From: Panaeolus papilionaceus
Lineage: Eukaryota > Basidiomycota > Agaricomycetes > Agaricales
Assembly: GCA_015501605.1 (NCBI GenBank)
Contig: JADNRZ010000040.1
Span: forward strand, 124,001-188,000
Reading direction: 5' to 3'
DNA: 64,000 bases
Under the pieces are notes generated by a model that had not been told where the DNA came from, did not search any database, and saw nothing but the letters and a program-made list of their open reading frames with translations. A program made the position numbers and the translations under genes. Positions 11,024-21,602 of the stretch are shown in pieces. The first letter of the stretch is position 1. Every line of letters begins with the position of its first letter.

Positions 11024-11203
11024 TCAATGAGCTGGTTGCGACTGGTTCACTGCCTCTAAATATTGCCTGATCTCAGAGATCCGAGCAAGGAGTGCCTTAA
11101 CCTCTCCATCTGTGAACAAGAGCTTGCCGTCTGGATGGCGGCTGATGTAATGTATCTTTCTCTCGAGCGCGGCGAGTTGATTCATCATCCGGGTACTGGT
11201 CAT
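11024..11203 (-). CDS. Short 59-residue protein, unrecognised
   Basis: The minus strand reads ATG at 11203-11201 to TGA at 11026-11024. The peptide is charged and looks helical (QLAALERKIHYISRHPDGKL in the first half, ARISEIRQYLEAVN near the end). Start codons also occur at 11188 and 11185. A TATAAA box lies on the same strand at 11303-11298, about 95 bases upstream. A pyrimidine-rich CAG at about 11215 could instead be a splice acceptor, making this the last exon of a longer gene. The family is not recognised. The amino-acid composition looks coding, but length alone cannot prove it. Confidence 0.4.
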   Translation of the reverse strand: MTSTRMMNQLAALERKIHYISRHPDGKLLFTDGEVKALLARISEIRQYLEAVNQSQPAH

Positions 11204-11699
11204 GTTCGAAAAGCTGGTTGTGAGAGGGATGTGTTAAAATTGGGAGGGTGGGAGGCATTGGGAGGTGATGCCTTGATATCCACCGGTTCGCCTCTTCTTT
11301 ATACCCCGCGTTCTGACACAAAGGGATGAAGCAGGCACACATGGAATGCTGATGCTGGGACTGTCTAGCTTCGCGCGCAACAACAACGCGTGCTCTGTCC
11401 ACTTGCCTTTTCGAGATACCATACTCGAGTATGTGGGTAGTGGTCAATGGGGGTGGTCAAAGGGATTCGTATAGGGATGGGACCTAGCGAAGCGCACATA
11501 AAGACACGCTCCAACTGGTAGGATCTTGGCGTGCAAGCGCTAAGTATGGGAGCTTGATTGAATGTCACCCAGATGTGGTATATCGAAGAGCGGAGGCGGG
11601 AAGAACCCGCGTTGCCATTGCGTGCTCATTGTCAATGGGACGGCCTAAGCGTCAGAATGATGTGTATGCCCGCTTTGCATTCCCTTTTCTCAAGCCCGA

Positions 11700-12095
11700 C
11701 TAATGACTCGGGATCTCGGAGTATGAATAGGGATTCAGTTGGTAGGGTTTAAAGTAGCACATCGATATCTTACCACAACCCCTCTCACGAACAACTTCCT
11801 GAAGAACCACCACCGATCTCCAAGCCGCAATCCTAACAGGATGCGCCCGTTGGTTAGCACTTTCCTTTAATTTATGGGGTTGATTCCTCCGTTTCTCTAT
11901 ACCTCTCAATAAGCGATGGTTGATCTGAGGAATGATAGAATTTAAATGGATAGATGTCCAGAAGAGCGACAGGGATGAGCAGACAGTCCTCAGCGACGGA
12001 TCGGGGTGTTGAGAGAAGAATTGAATGAAGCAAAATATTGCGAGCAATATTATTGAACTCAGATACGCTAACATGAATGCCGCAGGAATTTTCAT
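11700..12095 (-). CDS. Possible small membrane protein
   Basis: An ATG at 12095 opens 131 codons. The first 30 residues are hydrophobic (MLAYLSSIILLAIFCFIQFF) and a second weakly hydrophobic stretch follows, then a basic tail with RGIEKRRNQ. A GTAAGATAT donor at about 11776-11768 suggests the true exon ends there. No family is recognised. It could be an exon of a multi-pass protein or a relic. Confidence 0.3.
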   Translation of the reverse strand: MKIPAAFMLAYLSSIILLAIFCFIQFFSQHPDPSLRTVCSSLSLFWTSIHLNSIIPQINHRLLRGIEKRRNQPHKLKESANQRAHPVRIAAWRSVVVLQEVVRERGCGKISMCYFKPYQLNPYSYSEIPSH

Positions 12096-12935
12096 GAAGG
12101 TAGTATTATTGAGAAATAAGACCTAGTAAATATGGGTAGGGTTGAAAATACGGGATGATGCGCACTGGAGGCAAGGTGTTGCCGATGGTTGGGCCTGTTG
12201 AGGACGTGAGAGGCAAGTTCAGATAAGATATGTAAGATGTGGTCGCAAGATCCGGTTCACACAGAATTGTTGTGTTGACACGTCAGTCCTTTCTTCCCTT
12301 CTCCCCATCATCACCGCCCTTTCCAAACATCTCATTCTGTCCTCAAGCCCATTTCTAGTCCTCTGTTAGGCTTATAGTCTCCAAGCCCTATGTGCTCCCA
12401 ATTGCTAATACGAACTTACCGACACGCCTTTGAGGCCTACTACGGAGTTGTTCGTGCCAAGCTTTTCATCGAGGGTTTTTAAGCCTGTCATCTATTGGTC
12501 AATTATGCCTCACGTTTGATCTGTCTCCATCGTATCCGTCTCGTCGCCGTAGTTTTCTCGACTATCACTTATCTCTACCTTCATAGCCGCATCTTCGTCA
12601 TCCACAGTTTACTCTCTAACATGTTGACGCCTCACGTCATCCAAGCTATCCTGCGTTTTCAACCTTTGTACCGCCCTCATTCTCCTGAGATACTCCCGCA
12701 TCTCCGTTGCGGCGTTCCTTTTTGGCTTCGCTCTTCTACGACGATCCTCAAACACGTCAGTTCACCATCTCCGTGCTGCGCTTTGTTCACGCAGTATCCC
12801 AGCGTGCAATAGGTTTTCTGCTTATCTTTCAATGTGCTCGAGATCAACGACATCACCCACAAGCAGTCCTTGGCTCGCGATCCTTCATTCCTGGTGCCGG
12901 ATCTCCGGCGCGACTCTCATCTTTACCGTTCGCTT
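12096..12935. other. No gene recognised
   Basis: The stretch is pyrimidine-rich on the plus strand from about 12290. Its open frames are overlapping and without motifs. Confidence 0.35.
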
Positions 12936-13096
12936 GTACTATCATCGACCAGTACTTCGTTTTAACCAGGACTTCATGCCGCGTTACGTTTTGGCGGGGA
13001 ATTTCTCACTCTCGGGCACGAGCTGCCACTATTCCCCGCTAATTTCGTGACCTCACGAAGTTCTGGTTGGAACGAATTACTGGTCGATGATAGTAA
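12936..13096. repeat. Imperfect foldback (inverted repeat about 160 bp)
   Basis: ACTATCATCGACCAGTA at 12938 is answered by TACTGGTCGATGATAGT at 13079-13095. Pairing continues inward with AACCAG/CTGGTT and with GGCGGGGAAT/ATTCCCCGCT near the centre. Few mismatches occur in the outer 40 bases. It could be a small foldback element or a mobile-element scar. Confidence 0.5.
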
Positions 13097-13573
13097 TGCC
13101 TCATCGGCTGCTTGAACTCGCACATGCAGCACCCAATGCGATCGTCTCATGAGAAATGTGTTAGATACCCTGCTTGCTCATCGGCCTCGTCTGGCTACGA
13201 CATATTCCGTTCACACTCTGTTCCTCACCGTCACCACCACCTATTCCACTTCTTATCGTATCCTCTGTATTTCTCAGGTGAAATCCCCGCTGCCGTCGAC
13301 GTTGATTCACTCAATTTAATCATTTCCTGCCGCGCACATCCTTATCCTTTAAGTACGACGAAAGTGACACCCCTTGAACTCGACATGGTGAAAAAAGAAG
13401 GGAGGAGAATACAACCTTGTTCTATCCGTCTCTCAGGCTCACAACGACTTCGGATAATGCATGTTAATTCTTTGGGTATTTTGGCTAAATTTTTACAGGT
13501 TTTGAATTGTCCGGCACGCGTAGAGCATAGAGTCGAGCGTTGATCTACAGGTTTGAAAGAAGGGCTGTCTTCT
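13097..13573. other. No gene recognised
   Basis: A 143-codon plus-strand frame overlaps this stretch but has no recognisable motif and no sensible start context. The right part is the 3' flank of the secreted-protein gene that follows on the minus strand. Confidence 0.35.
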
Positions 13574-14695
13574 CTAGGATATTTCGCACCATAAAGCTGA
13601 ACCGACAATGAAGTTAACTGATCCGTTTGGCTGAGTTTGACCACCGTTGTTGGTCGCACTTTCTAGACCATGGCAGGAGCGAAATAGAGAACATGTCAGG
13701 TAAGAAGATCCGTTCTGACAATGTGTGGCTTAGAACACGAAACTTGAGACATGAATGGGCATGTTGTACCTTCCCATTGACATCAAAGTAGGCTGTCGTT
13801 CTATTGCTTCAGAACATATATCGTGTGATTCGAGCATTCCTGTAGACTCACTGTTCGCAAAGATGCATTCGTCAACTGAATCACACATGCTCAGACAGTC
13901 TGAATAATAATAATTTAGTAACATGTTGAAGCGTCAGCGCATTGAATATGTTTATATGGGTCCATGAACGTGGAAACCCACCTTCAACTGAAGCCGCCAA
14001 CCCATATGTTATATAGTCATCAGCCTGTACAGCTGCAGTAAGATTCCAGAACAGCTGAGTATAGCTGTTTAAGCTGGGTAAGGCCGATGCTGACGGCTTT
14101 GAAGGAGAGGGGGAGCCATTGCTTGGTAAACCATCGTTGCCTTGTGCCGGGCCGCCCTCACCTCCGATGCCACCTAGTTCTCCTCCGATTGGTGTAGTGT
14201 CCTGTCGCTTTCGGAATTTATGGCCCCTGTACTATGTATGTGGACAATGTAACGTGTTTGGGAAATAACTGAGGATGTTACAGAGTGGCTAACCATGATC
14301 GAGGCGTGGTTTTTTTGAAAGGTTGTCAATGCAGTCAAAAACCCATAAAATTCAATTAGTGACGAGAATAGACATCACAATGCCTCACTTACAGATCCGT
14401 AGTAAAGACAGGGTATGTTCGAGTCTACACAGTTGTTCGGGCGCTGAGCATCATGGGACCACCCTGGCTGAGCACCGCTGACCCACGGAGGGATTGGGGA
14501 GCCATAACTGTTCGCCTTTGAGTACTTTGTGACCCAGACACCTTGGAGCTCCTCTTCAGCGAGTGCACGGGCGGGAGTGGATACGAGAGCGAGCGTCGTA
14601 GGTATGACACTATGGAGGGGTAATACAAGTGTGAGAATTAGGGGTATCACTTTGGTGAGCATCGTCATGTCGGGAGATGAGAACTCGGGGTACAA
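13574..14695 (-). CDS. Secreted protein of the DVNGK / GGQTQP family (PAN-like, fungal)
   Basis: The ATG is at 14695, with a second Met at 14668 before a hydrophobic run that looks like a signal peptide. The first exon ends at a GTAAGT near 14390. Later exons encode a Gly/Pro/Ser-rich linker (about 14215-13985), then DYITYGLAASVE, DCLSMCDSVDECIFAN, a short YFDVNGK exon, LTCSLFRSCH and GGQTQPNGSVNFIVGS. It ends in WCEIS and TAG (13576-13574). The order of these Cys-containing motifs is that of a large family of secreted agaricomycete proteins of unknown role. The first exon is less typical and its junctions are approximate. Location is presumably extracellular or cell wall. Confidence 0.6.
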
Positions 14696-15998
14696 CTGAT
14701 AGAGACTAATTCAAGTAGGTCTGATTTTATAGCCTGTTGTGTGCCCGTGTTTTTTCTATAGATTGGGCGACATTTTATTGAATGGTGAAATAAATAACGA
14801 CAGAAATCTTGCAGGGACTCTGTCTAAGTATCAGTTTCCCATGGGTACTTGGATTTGATTTCAGGTCTTGGTGTATGAAAAAAAGCCCATTATTCTGCAT
14901 CATGTAGGGCAGTCGAACGTCTGGTAGTACCTGTAGCGTTCAACGCTGTTGTTGATTTGCACATCCCAAGACTTACGGGAGAAAGGCACATCATCAGTCA
15001 GGCAACAGTTGTACTGTCTACGTCAGGCTCCAACCGTGCAGGATGTACAGTATATCGTAGGAGTGGGCGATACGAGCACTATCATATTTTCAGGGTAAAG
15101 AATTTACTAATCGTATGATATGATTGATGACCGCCGGATTGAATGGAGTTATTTCGTCATCAAGCCCTGGTGGTGTTACAACGATACAAACTACTTCAAG
15201 TCACCCAAAGTCATGGCCCAAATCGTTGCTGCAGTGTCCGTCTCCAGGATACAACTTGAATAAAATGTCTGATCTTAATTCTTACACAACCCGATGTTCC
15301 TCCCTAATCGTCCTTCTGGGTGACTCAGTAATTCGTCGGAGTTTATAAAATATCAAGCGCAAGTCTAGAAGGTGTGTCGCAGAGGATGATGGTGATATTT
15401 TTTCCTGATGTTGGGTGGCAGCGTTCTCATCGCGACAGCGCCAGCTCGTCCCCTCATGATCTTTGGGGGCAGTTTCCAAACAATGTACTGCTGGTTTTTG
15501 CCTTATACAACTAACTGAGAAGTAACGCGCGCCCTGACCTCCATGGTTCATCATGACCTCATTTTCACCTAATCGAAGCCCTTTCGTCGCCACTGTAAAC
15601 TGTTGTGCCAGTGACAGTGATACTACAGCCAGCAGGATATCCCTCCTTAGCTTTGTCGCGTTGTTTTCATGGTTAAAGCAGGATTAGGATACTCATGTTC
15701 AATCATGCGACACAGGCAATGCTTATTCTCGTATTCCTTTTGATGCCCCCGTGGACCTCGGTACAAGTCATAGCAACATGGGACTTGAAGCTTGAAGCTT
15801 GACGCTTGATCGGCGATTCGGTGTCCTATCATGCCCCATCACGGTACGTATGGTTCCAAATCCCGAAACCGAGTTTGGCATGCGTGATTCGGGATCGCAG
15901 GAACTGGAATATGGAGAGCCCACATTCAAATACACCATTGGTTCAGATGGTTATACATAAAGAATGGGTCGCTGAATTTAACTTATTCTCGGCTCGAA
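14696..15998. other. No secure gene; possible minus-strand relic at 15280-15650
   Basis: A minus-strand stretch near 15650-15590 encodes a signal-like segment (RRDILLAVVSLSLA) without an in-frame ATG, followed by about 90 open codons. This may be a decayed secreted-protein gene. Nothing else is recognised. Confidence 0.3.
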
Positions 15999-17615
15999 AT
16001 GCCCTTTCTCACTTCCTTGGCTCCCCTCCAGCTTGTTTTGATAACGCTTCCTATTACCTTTGTCGCTTCGGAGCTCATCTCCAGGTCATTCACATGGGGC
16101 TTTGCCGCAGGCAGTGTGAGTTATTTTTTATCCATTCCTGCTGGTTTGTCTGTACTGACAACCAGTAAAACCGTCCGCAGGTGCAGTCCCTCACTGCGTT
16201 ACGCACAAAATGATGGTGACTCCTGATCACACAACAATCCCTTCCCCACCTACTACATGATTTCGTACCCTTTCAACGGAACCCCTCAATACTACACCCA
16301 TTGGTAACGACACTGAAAACCTGCAGTACAAGTGCTCTCAACCCCCTGGTGCGTCAATGGCATGTTGCTATTTCAATATCATCCTACATTGACGACAGTC
16401 ATGTAGATACTTGGTACTTATTACAGGTCGTCGACTCCATGGGTAGGGCTGGAGGAGTGCCACCACAGTTATGGCGTAGTTCAAGTGTGGGTAAGCTTTC
16501 TGTCTGTATTATCGCTGCTTACTACAGTGTGAATGACTGCGCAATTCAGAAATTTCCGGTCAATGTTCCAACCCACCCCGCGTTCATCCTCCATTTAAAG
16601 CGACTTCCAATGTATCCGCCGGTCAGTTCCTCGACAATTGTGAGCCATGGAAAATCACTATTGAAGGAGGGATCCCGCCTTATAGCATTAGCTTCTTCCA
16701 ACCCCATTCAAACGTTATCACGAACGTTACGATGCCAGGTGGCGATAATGTCTACACCTATGTCAATTCCTCAATCCCCGATACGCAGCTCATGGGTGAG
16801 TGTTTTTCCTTCGTATAAGTAATTTGCGACTAATAATGCACCCATACTCTGGATCTTAGCGACTGTCAGCGATGTGTTCGTCTTTTCTCTCTGAAGATCA
16901 TTACATCGACGCTCACATTGGCGTGCTCTGCAGTTCTGGACATTGGGCGACGAATCCGCCTGTAGTGAACACGACAGGTAAGATTTCTCCTTCGATGCAC
17001 AGCCCTGCCATTGATAATCATTCAGGGGTAAACACTGAAACAATTTGCGCAGGCCAAAGTAGTTCCACCTTTATACTGATCGTGAAGAACTCGGGTGCTT
17101 CAAGACGCACCTTGGCAATCGCCCTATCTGTGTCAATATTCGTTTCAGCAGTACTGCTATTTTTGCTTTGGAGATTTCGCCGAAACCAAACACGCGCTCT
17201 GCAGAACAATCCTAAGGCCAAGTCACAGCACCTCGATTATCCTACCGAGCACTCCTCTCCGGGCGAGTTTTCCAGATACTCGACTGAGGGTATATCACAT
17301 TCGCTCCTTCCGGGACATCCTCAAGACCTTTCTGACCTGTACATCACCACGCCGTTTGAGATGGGCAGTGTAGGTCCTTCAACCTCACGTCTATCAAATC
17401 CGAGCACCCTGGGTGACATACTGGATTCAACCCTCTTACATTACTCCAAGGCCTCGATGCAATCGCCATCGAGTGTATCGTTGACGGGCATGCATTCACG
17501 GACGGAGCTTTCTCGGAATGACAATGCCGCCTCGGCTGACCCTGAGGATTTTCCTCCCCCGTATGTCTCCTCCAGCTCTAGCCGCGGCACTACTCAAAGA
17601 GGAGCCAAAGATTGA
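15999..17615 (+). CDS. Single-pass membrane protein with PPPY tail, family of unknown role
   Basis: The ATG at 15999 begins a signal peptide (LQLVLITLPITFVASE). The first exon ends at GTGAGT (about 16116). Later exons contain DTWYLLQVVDSMGRAGGV, then an extracellular module with LDNCEPWKITIEGGIPPYS and several N-glycosylation sites. A membrane helix near 17110-17170 is followed by WRFRRN, a Ser/Pro-rich cytoplasmic tail with LSDLYITTPFEMG and LSNPSTLGDI, and FPPPYV close to the TGA at 17613-17615. The PPPY string is a possible WW-domain ligand. In the second exon the frame that matches the paralogue at 19317 meets a TAA near 16302, so a frameshift or misjudged splice exists there. Paralogues lie at 9200, 19317 and 28641. 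Confidence 0.55.
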
Positions 17616-18382
17616 TCTTGAAGATCAGGGGTACTTCCCTTTGTGGCTGGGCAGATGTGCCGACGTCATGTGTTGACGCTTTCAGGGTGTTGTGCGCGAT
17701 GAATGAATGATCATCATGGGGCTAAATACATGCATCCGTCTTGTCTGTATTCTATTGCTCTGGGTTCATTACTAGTTGGACATAGCGCTATATTTATCTG
17801 ATTCTAAAAGATGGTGCTTTGAATGGTATAGTAATACAATTGAATGCAGGTGAGACCGCAGTCCTGGCCCACTCAATGTTTGGAGTACTCAGTGATGCGG
17901 CATGATACCACCCGAGAAGTGTGCATATAGTCTTATGTACAATGACTACTTGGTAGAAATCTGAGGGGTGCCTCATCCCCGTCGATAATAGAAACCCATT
18001 CATGTTATGTGAGCGGCTAACTATGAGAACCATATCGGTGCAAGGGCGTCCTATTGTTACAGCGCCCACAGCGAGTCTTCGTGATTCATCTGAGTCGCAC
18101 GGTTTGTGCATATTCAGATCGGTGGAGTAAGACAAACAGTGGTTCATCACACCCGTTCAAGTTTTTGTAGTGGAATCCCTATGGGCAGGGGTCAGTTATT
18201 CTTATCTTTCTCTCCGGTAGTTTCGGTGCAAAGGACGCAAAGGGGTAGAATCGAACTTGATCACGATAATGCATCATAGACCTGGAGAAATTGACCGCTC
18301 TGCTATGATCTCCGCAATAAACGAAGCCTAAAAATATTGCGAACAGGTATGCATAAATAACTACAACGAATAGCTTAAATCC
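17616..18382. other. 3' flank of the membrane-protein gene; no gene recognised
   Basis: The first 300 bases resemble the sequence after 9830, part of the same segmental duplication. Minus-strand open frames here have no motifs. Confidence 0.4.
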
Positions 18383-19299
18383 TATGGTGCGCCTTCTGCA
18401 CATTGATTACCTATGACCCAATGTTTGATGTATCGGTATGCAGGCACTATCTACATCGTATCGTAGCGCTGGGGGTGGCACAACCTTCGAAGTTGTGCCT
18501 AATTTCCCGAACATTTGTGGCACAACCTTCGAAGGTTGCGCCTAATACCTCGAATATTTGTGGCACAACTTCGAAGTTGTGCCAAAACCCGTCGAGATGA
18601 TGCCACAACTTTGGTTCATTGGCACAACGTGCTGTTAATTCTTCGAGAATTGTGACACAGCTTTCGAAATCTGGGCACAACTTCGACGAAATTCCTGTAG
18701 ATCGTGGCACAACTTAGATTGATGATTGAAAATTAGCCCGAAAAACACCTCAAATCCTGGCACAACTTCACAAATGAGGCACAACCTTTCAAATTTTACA
18801 TGAAATCGGAAAATAAGGCAATGATTAAAGGGATACCTGTACTTTTAGCATGCCAAATATTTTTAAAATTACGCTATTTTGGAAATACTCTTTGATTTCG
18901 AGCGGTGATTTTTCAGAGTTAAGCCATAATTCTCGTTATTTTGGCACAACTTGGCATGAATACCCTCAGGTTGCACCATGATTCTCGAATATATGGCACA
19001 GCCTGTGCCAATTATTCGAAGTTTTACCACAATCCTTGAAGAATTAAGCACAAGTTGTGCCAATGAACCAAAGTTGTGGCATCATCTCGACGGGTTTTGG
19101 CACAACTTCGAAGTTGTGCCACAAATATTCGAGGTATTAGGCGCAACCTTCGAAGGTTGTGCCACAAATGTTCGGGAAATTAGGCACAACTTCGAAGGTT
19201 GTGCCACCCCCAGCGCTACGATACGATGTAGATAGTGCCTGCATACCGATACATCAAACATTGGGTCATAGGTAATAAATGTGCAGAAGGCGCACCATA
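18383..19299. mobile_element. Foldback MITE with palindromic iteron arms
   Basis: TGGTGCGCCTTCTGCACA at 18385 is mirrored by TGTGCAGAAGGCGCACCA ending at 19297. The arms extend nearly unbroken for about 230-285 bases. TA lies at both outer edges (18383-18384 and 19298-19299), as in Tc1/mariner-type insertion. Alternatively aatcc is duplicated outside. The arms are built of repeated units of roughly 43-46 bases, each a near palindrome around TTCGAA (GGCACAAC...GTTGTGCC), and the motif GGCACAAC recurs through the centre. No coding capacity is seen. The right edge is 17 bases before the start codon of the next gene. Confidence 0.8.
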
Positions 19300-19316
19300 G
19301 AATCCCACTCTTGTAC

Positions 19317-21020
19317 ATGGCGCGACTCTCTTCCGTCGTCAACTTTGTGGTCATTTGCGTACTTTGTCGGGTTTCAATGGTTTCAGCACAAATAACTTGG
19401 TCTCTCGAATGGGGATTTAACAAAGACGACAGTGTATGTGGCATTTTTTATATCACTTTTTCATTGTGTTCGGGTATTCATGACTCTTGGGTTTCAATAA
19501 GCCGCCTGGTGGTGTGCTTGCGTATTGTGTCTTGTACTCAGTATATGCGCAATACAGGCAAAATGCAACACGCCCTGCACCCCCGTACTCCATGATATCA
19601 TACCCGTTGCACGGGACCCCTCAAACCACATACTTGGGAGACGATCTGTCGAAGTTGAGTTGGAAGAACACTCAACCACCTGGTAAGTAACTGCGCTGTG
19701 CTGGTTCGTCCTCATGGCCGACACTTAAGACCTTTTGTAGACACAAGATTCCTTCTCCAGCTTGTTGACGGCAGTGGTGCGGCAGGAGGTGTGGGTACCT
19801 TAATTTTCAAGAGTGTAAAGGCAGGTTAGTAGAGCACCTTCTTCTATATTAGCTCCCTTTTGGCTTGAATGACATCAAACCATTTGCAGACGATTCCGGT
19901 CAATGCTCTCCCCCATCTGAGGTCCACCCTCCGTTCACGGCTACCTCTAACGTCACCACAGACAAATTGCTTGATAATTGTGAGCCATGGGCTGTCACGA
20001 TTGCAGGTGGTTCACCACCCTACAGCTTGAGCTTTGTGCAACCCGACGGCAACGTTATTACGAACGTCACGTTACCTGCTGAAGACAACACCTACACGTT
20101 CGTTAACTCATCGCTCCCTGGTACTGTGCTTTTAGGTGCGATACTTCTGCTCTCCTTTGATATTGTGAACTTTGTTGCCAATTTTACGTTCTCTGTCCAT
20201 CGAGTAGCCGCTGTAAGCGATGCGTAAGTCCATATGCCTGACAAGGTTTCTCTCACACTCACGCCTTGCGTAGCTTGGGTCCGTGGGCTACGAACCCTCC
20301 CGTTGTGAATACGACTGGTAATACATTGTTTTTTATCTTCGTAAAAAATGACTCATGCAAAATTTAGCATCGACACGGGATAAGAATCCCACCTGCCCTT
20401 GGAAAAGCAGCTCTACGTTTATACCGATACCCCAAAAATCCAACAATTGGAGACTGGCGGTGGAAATTGCGGTCCCTGTGGTGGTGGTTGTGTGTCTCGT
20501 GATGCTGCTTCTTATGTGGCTGTACAGAAGAACAAAGAAGCGGAATCGTAAACGCCAATCATCCGTTCTATATGACCCAACCGATTTCTCGCCTTCGACC
20601 GATTTTTATGGGTACACGAATGAAGCTGTTACGCAGCCATCCATCGCGTCACCTTTAACTGGTCTCATGCGAGAGCTTTCAAGTTCGTAATTGGCTACAC
20701 CACTGGATATGAGCAACTCGGGTCCTGCATCGGTGCTACGGATGTCGAACCCCGGCGCAACGGGGGATGGGACCGACTCTAGTCTTTTGCGTCATTCAAA
20801 AGCTTCGATGCAGTCTCCAACCACAATGTCATTCAATGGAACAAACTCTGTTGTTCCTGAGGACACTCCTCCCCCCTATGATCCGTCTGGCTCCAGCGGG
20901 AGCCAAAGAATAACGAAACGAAGAGGTAAATTGTCGATTTTAGTTGATTTTGTGCAAATGCCAACGATACTTCTTGCTGACATATGTTGGGTTATAGATT
21001 TGGAGATAAATAATCCATGA
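19317..21020 (+). pseudogene. Single-pass membrane protein paralogue with premature stop
   Basis: The ATG at 19317 starts a signal peptide (VVNFVVICVLCRVSMVSA). Exons carry YSMISYPLHGTPQ, DTRFLLQLVDGSGAAGGV, and the module LDNCEPWAVTIAGGSPPYS, matching the gene at 15999. A membrane helix (VEIAVPVVVVVCLVMLLLM, near 20460-20517) is followed by a very basic RRTKKRNRKR stretch. An in-frame TAA at 20688-20690 falls where the paralogue has a sense codon, and homology resumes after it (LATPLDMS..., LRHSKASMQSP, TPPPYDPSG) to TGA 21018-21020. The product would lose the PPPY tail if made. A foldback element abuts the start, so its own promoter region may have been displaced. Confidence 0.55.
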
Positions 21021-21236
21021 AGGGCGTTTCTTTGGACGGTATTTGGCTCCTCCAGACTAGAATACCTATAGAATCCTTAAATGCAACGTGTGAAGCAGGA
21101 CCAGACGATGTGATCGGATTTGATATATTTAACTTCATCACGTTTATACATGTCATCGTTCAATTATTGAGGACTGCCTCATGTTCCTTGAAACGCATGG
21201 ATGTTAAGGATGTACTGTGCAACATGCGTGGGTCAG

Positions 21237-21602
21237 TGTTGAACCTGGTAAATCGTACGCTGTAGATAATAAGACGAGACTCAGTCAAGGTATATTCGAC
21301 TAATTAGTACATGACAATACCTGTAGATAATAAGACGAGACTACAGAGAAATTGTCAGAAAATAGAATAAGAAAATGAAAGGAATAAAGTGGCTCACCTC
21401 AGTCAAGGTATATTCGACTGAGGTGAGTGAGTAAGAATGAGAAGAATATATACTACGCATATGACAAAGGTCGTTTGTAGTCTATGAATGTCCGTTGATT
21501 AAATAAAGAAGAGTAAAAGGATAGTCAAAGATAAGATAGAACCGGATGTTATACAATCCTTGATCCGTCGATCCATGTTGTCCGTGACCGTCTGTCTCAA
21601 CA
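21237..21602 (-). repeat. Copia 3' LTR
   Basis: This 366-bp repeat is nearly identical to 28270-28635. The two differences seen are g/a in the AAGACGAGAC string and t/a in the CCATGTTGTCC string. It holds an internal inverted repeat around CTCACCTCAGTCAAGG. Confidence 0.9.
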
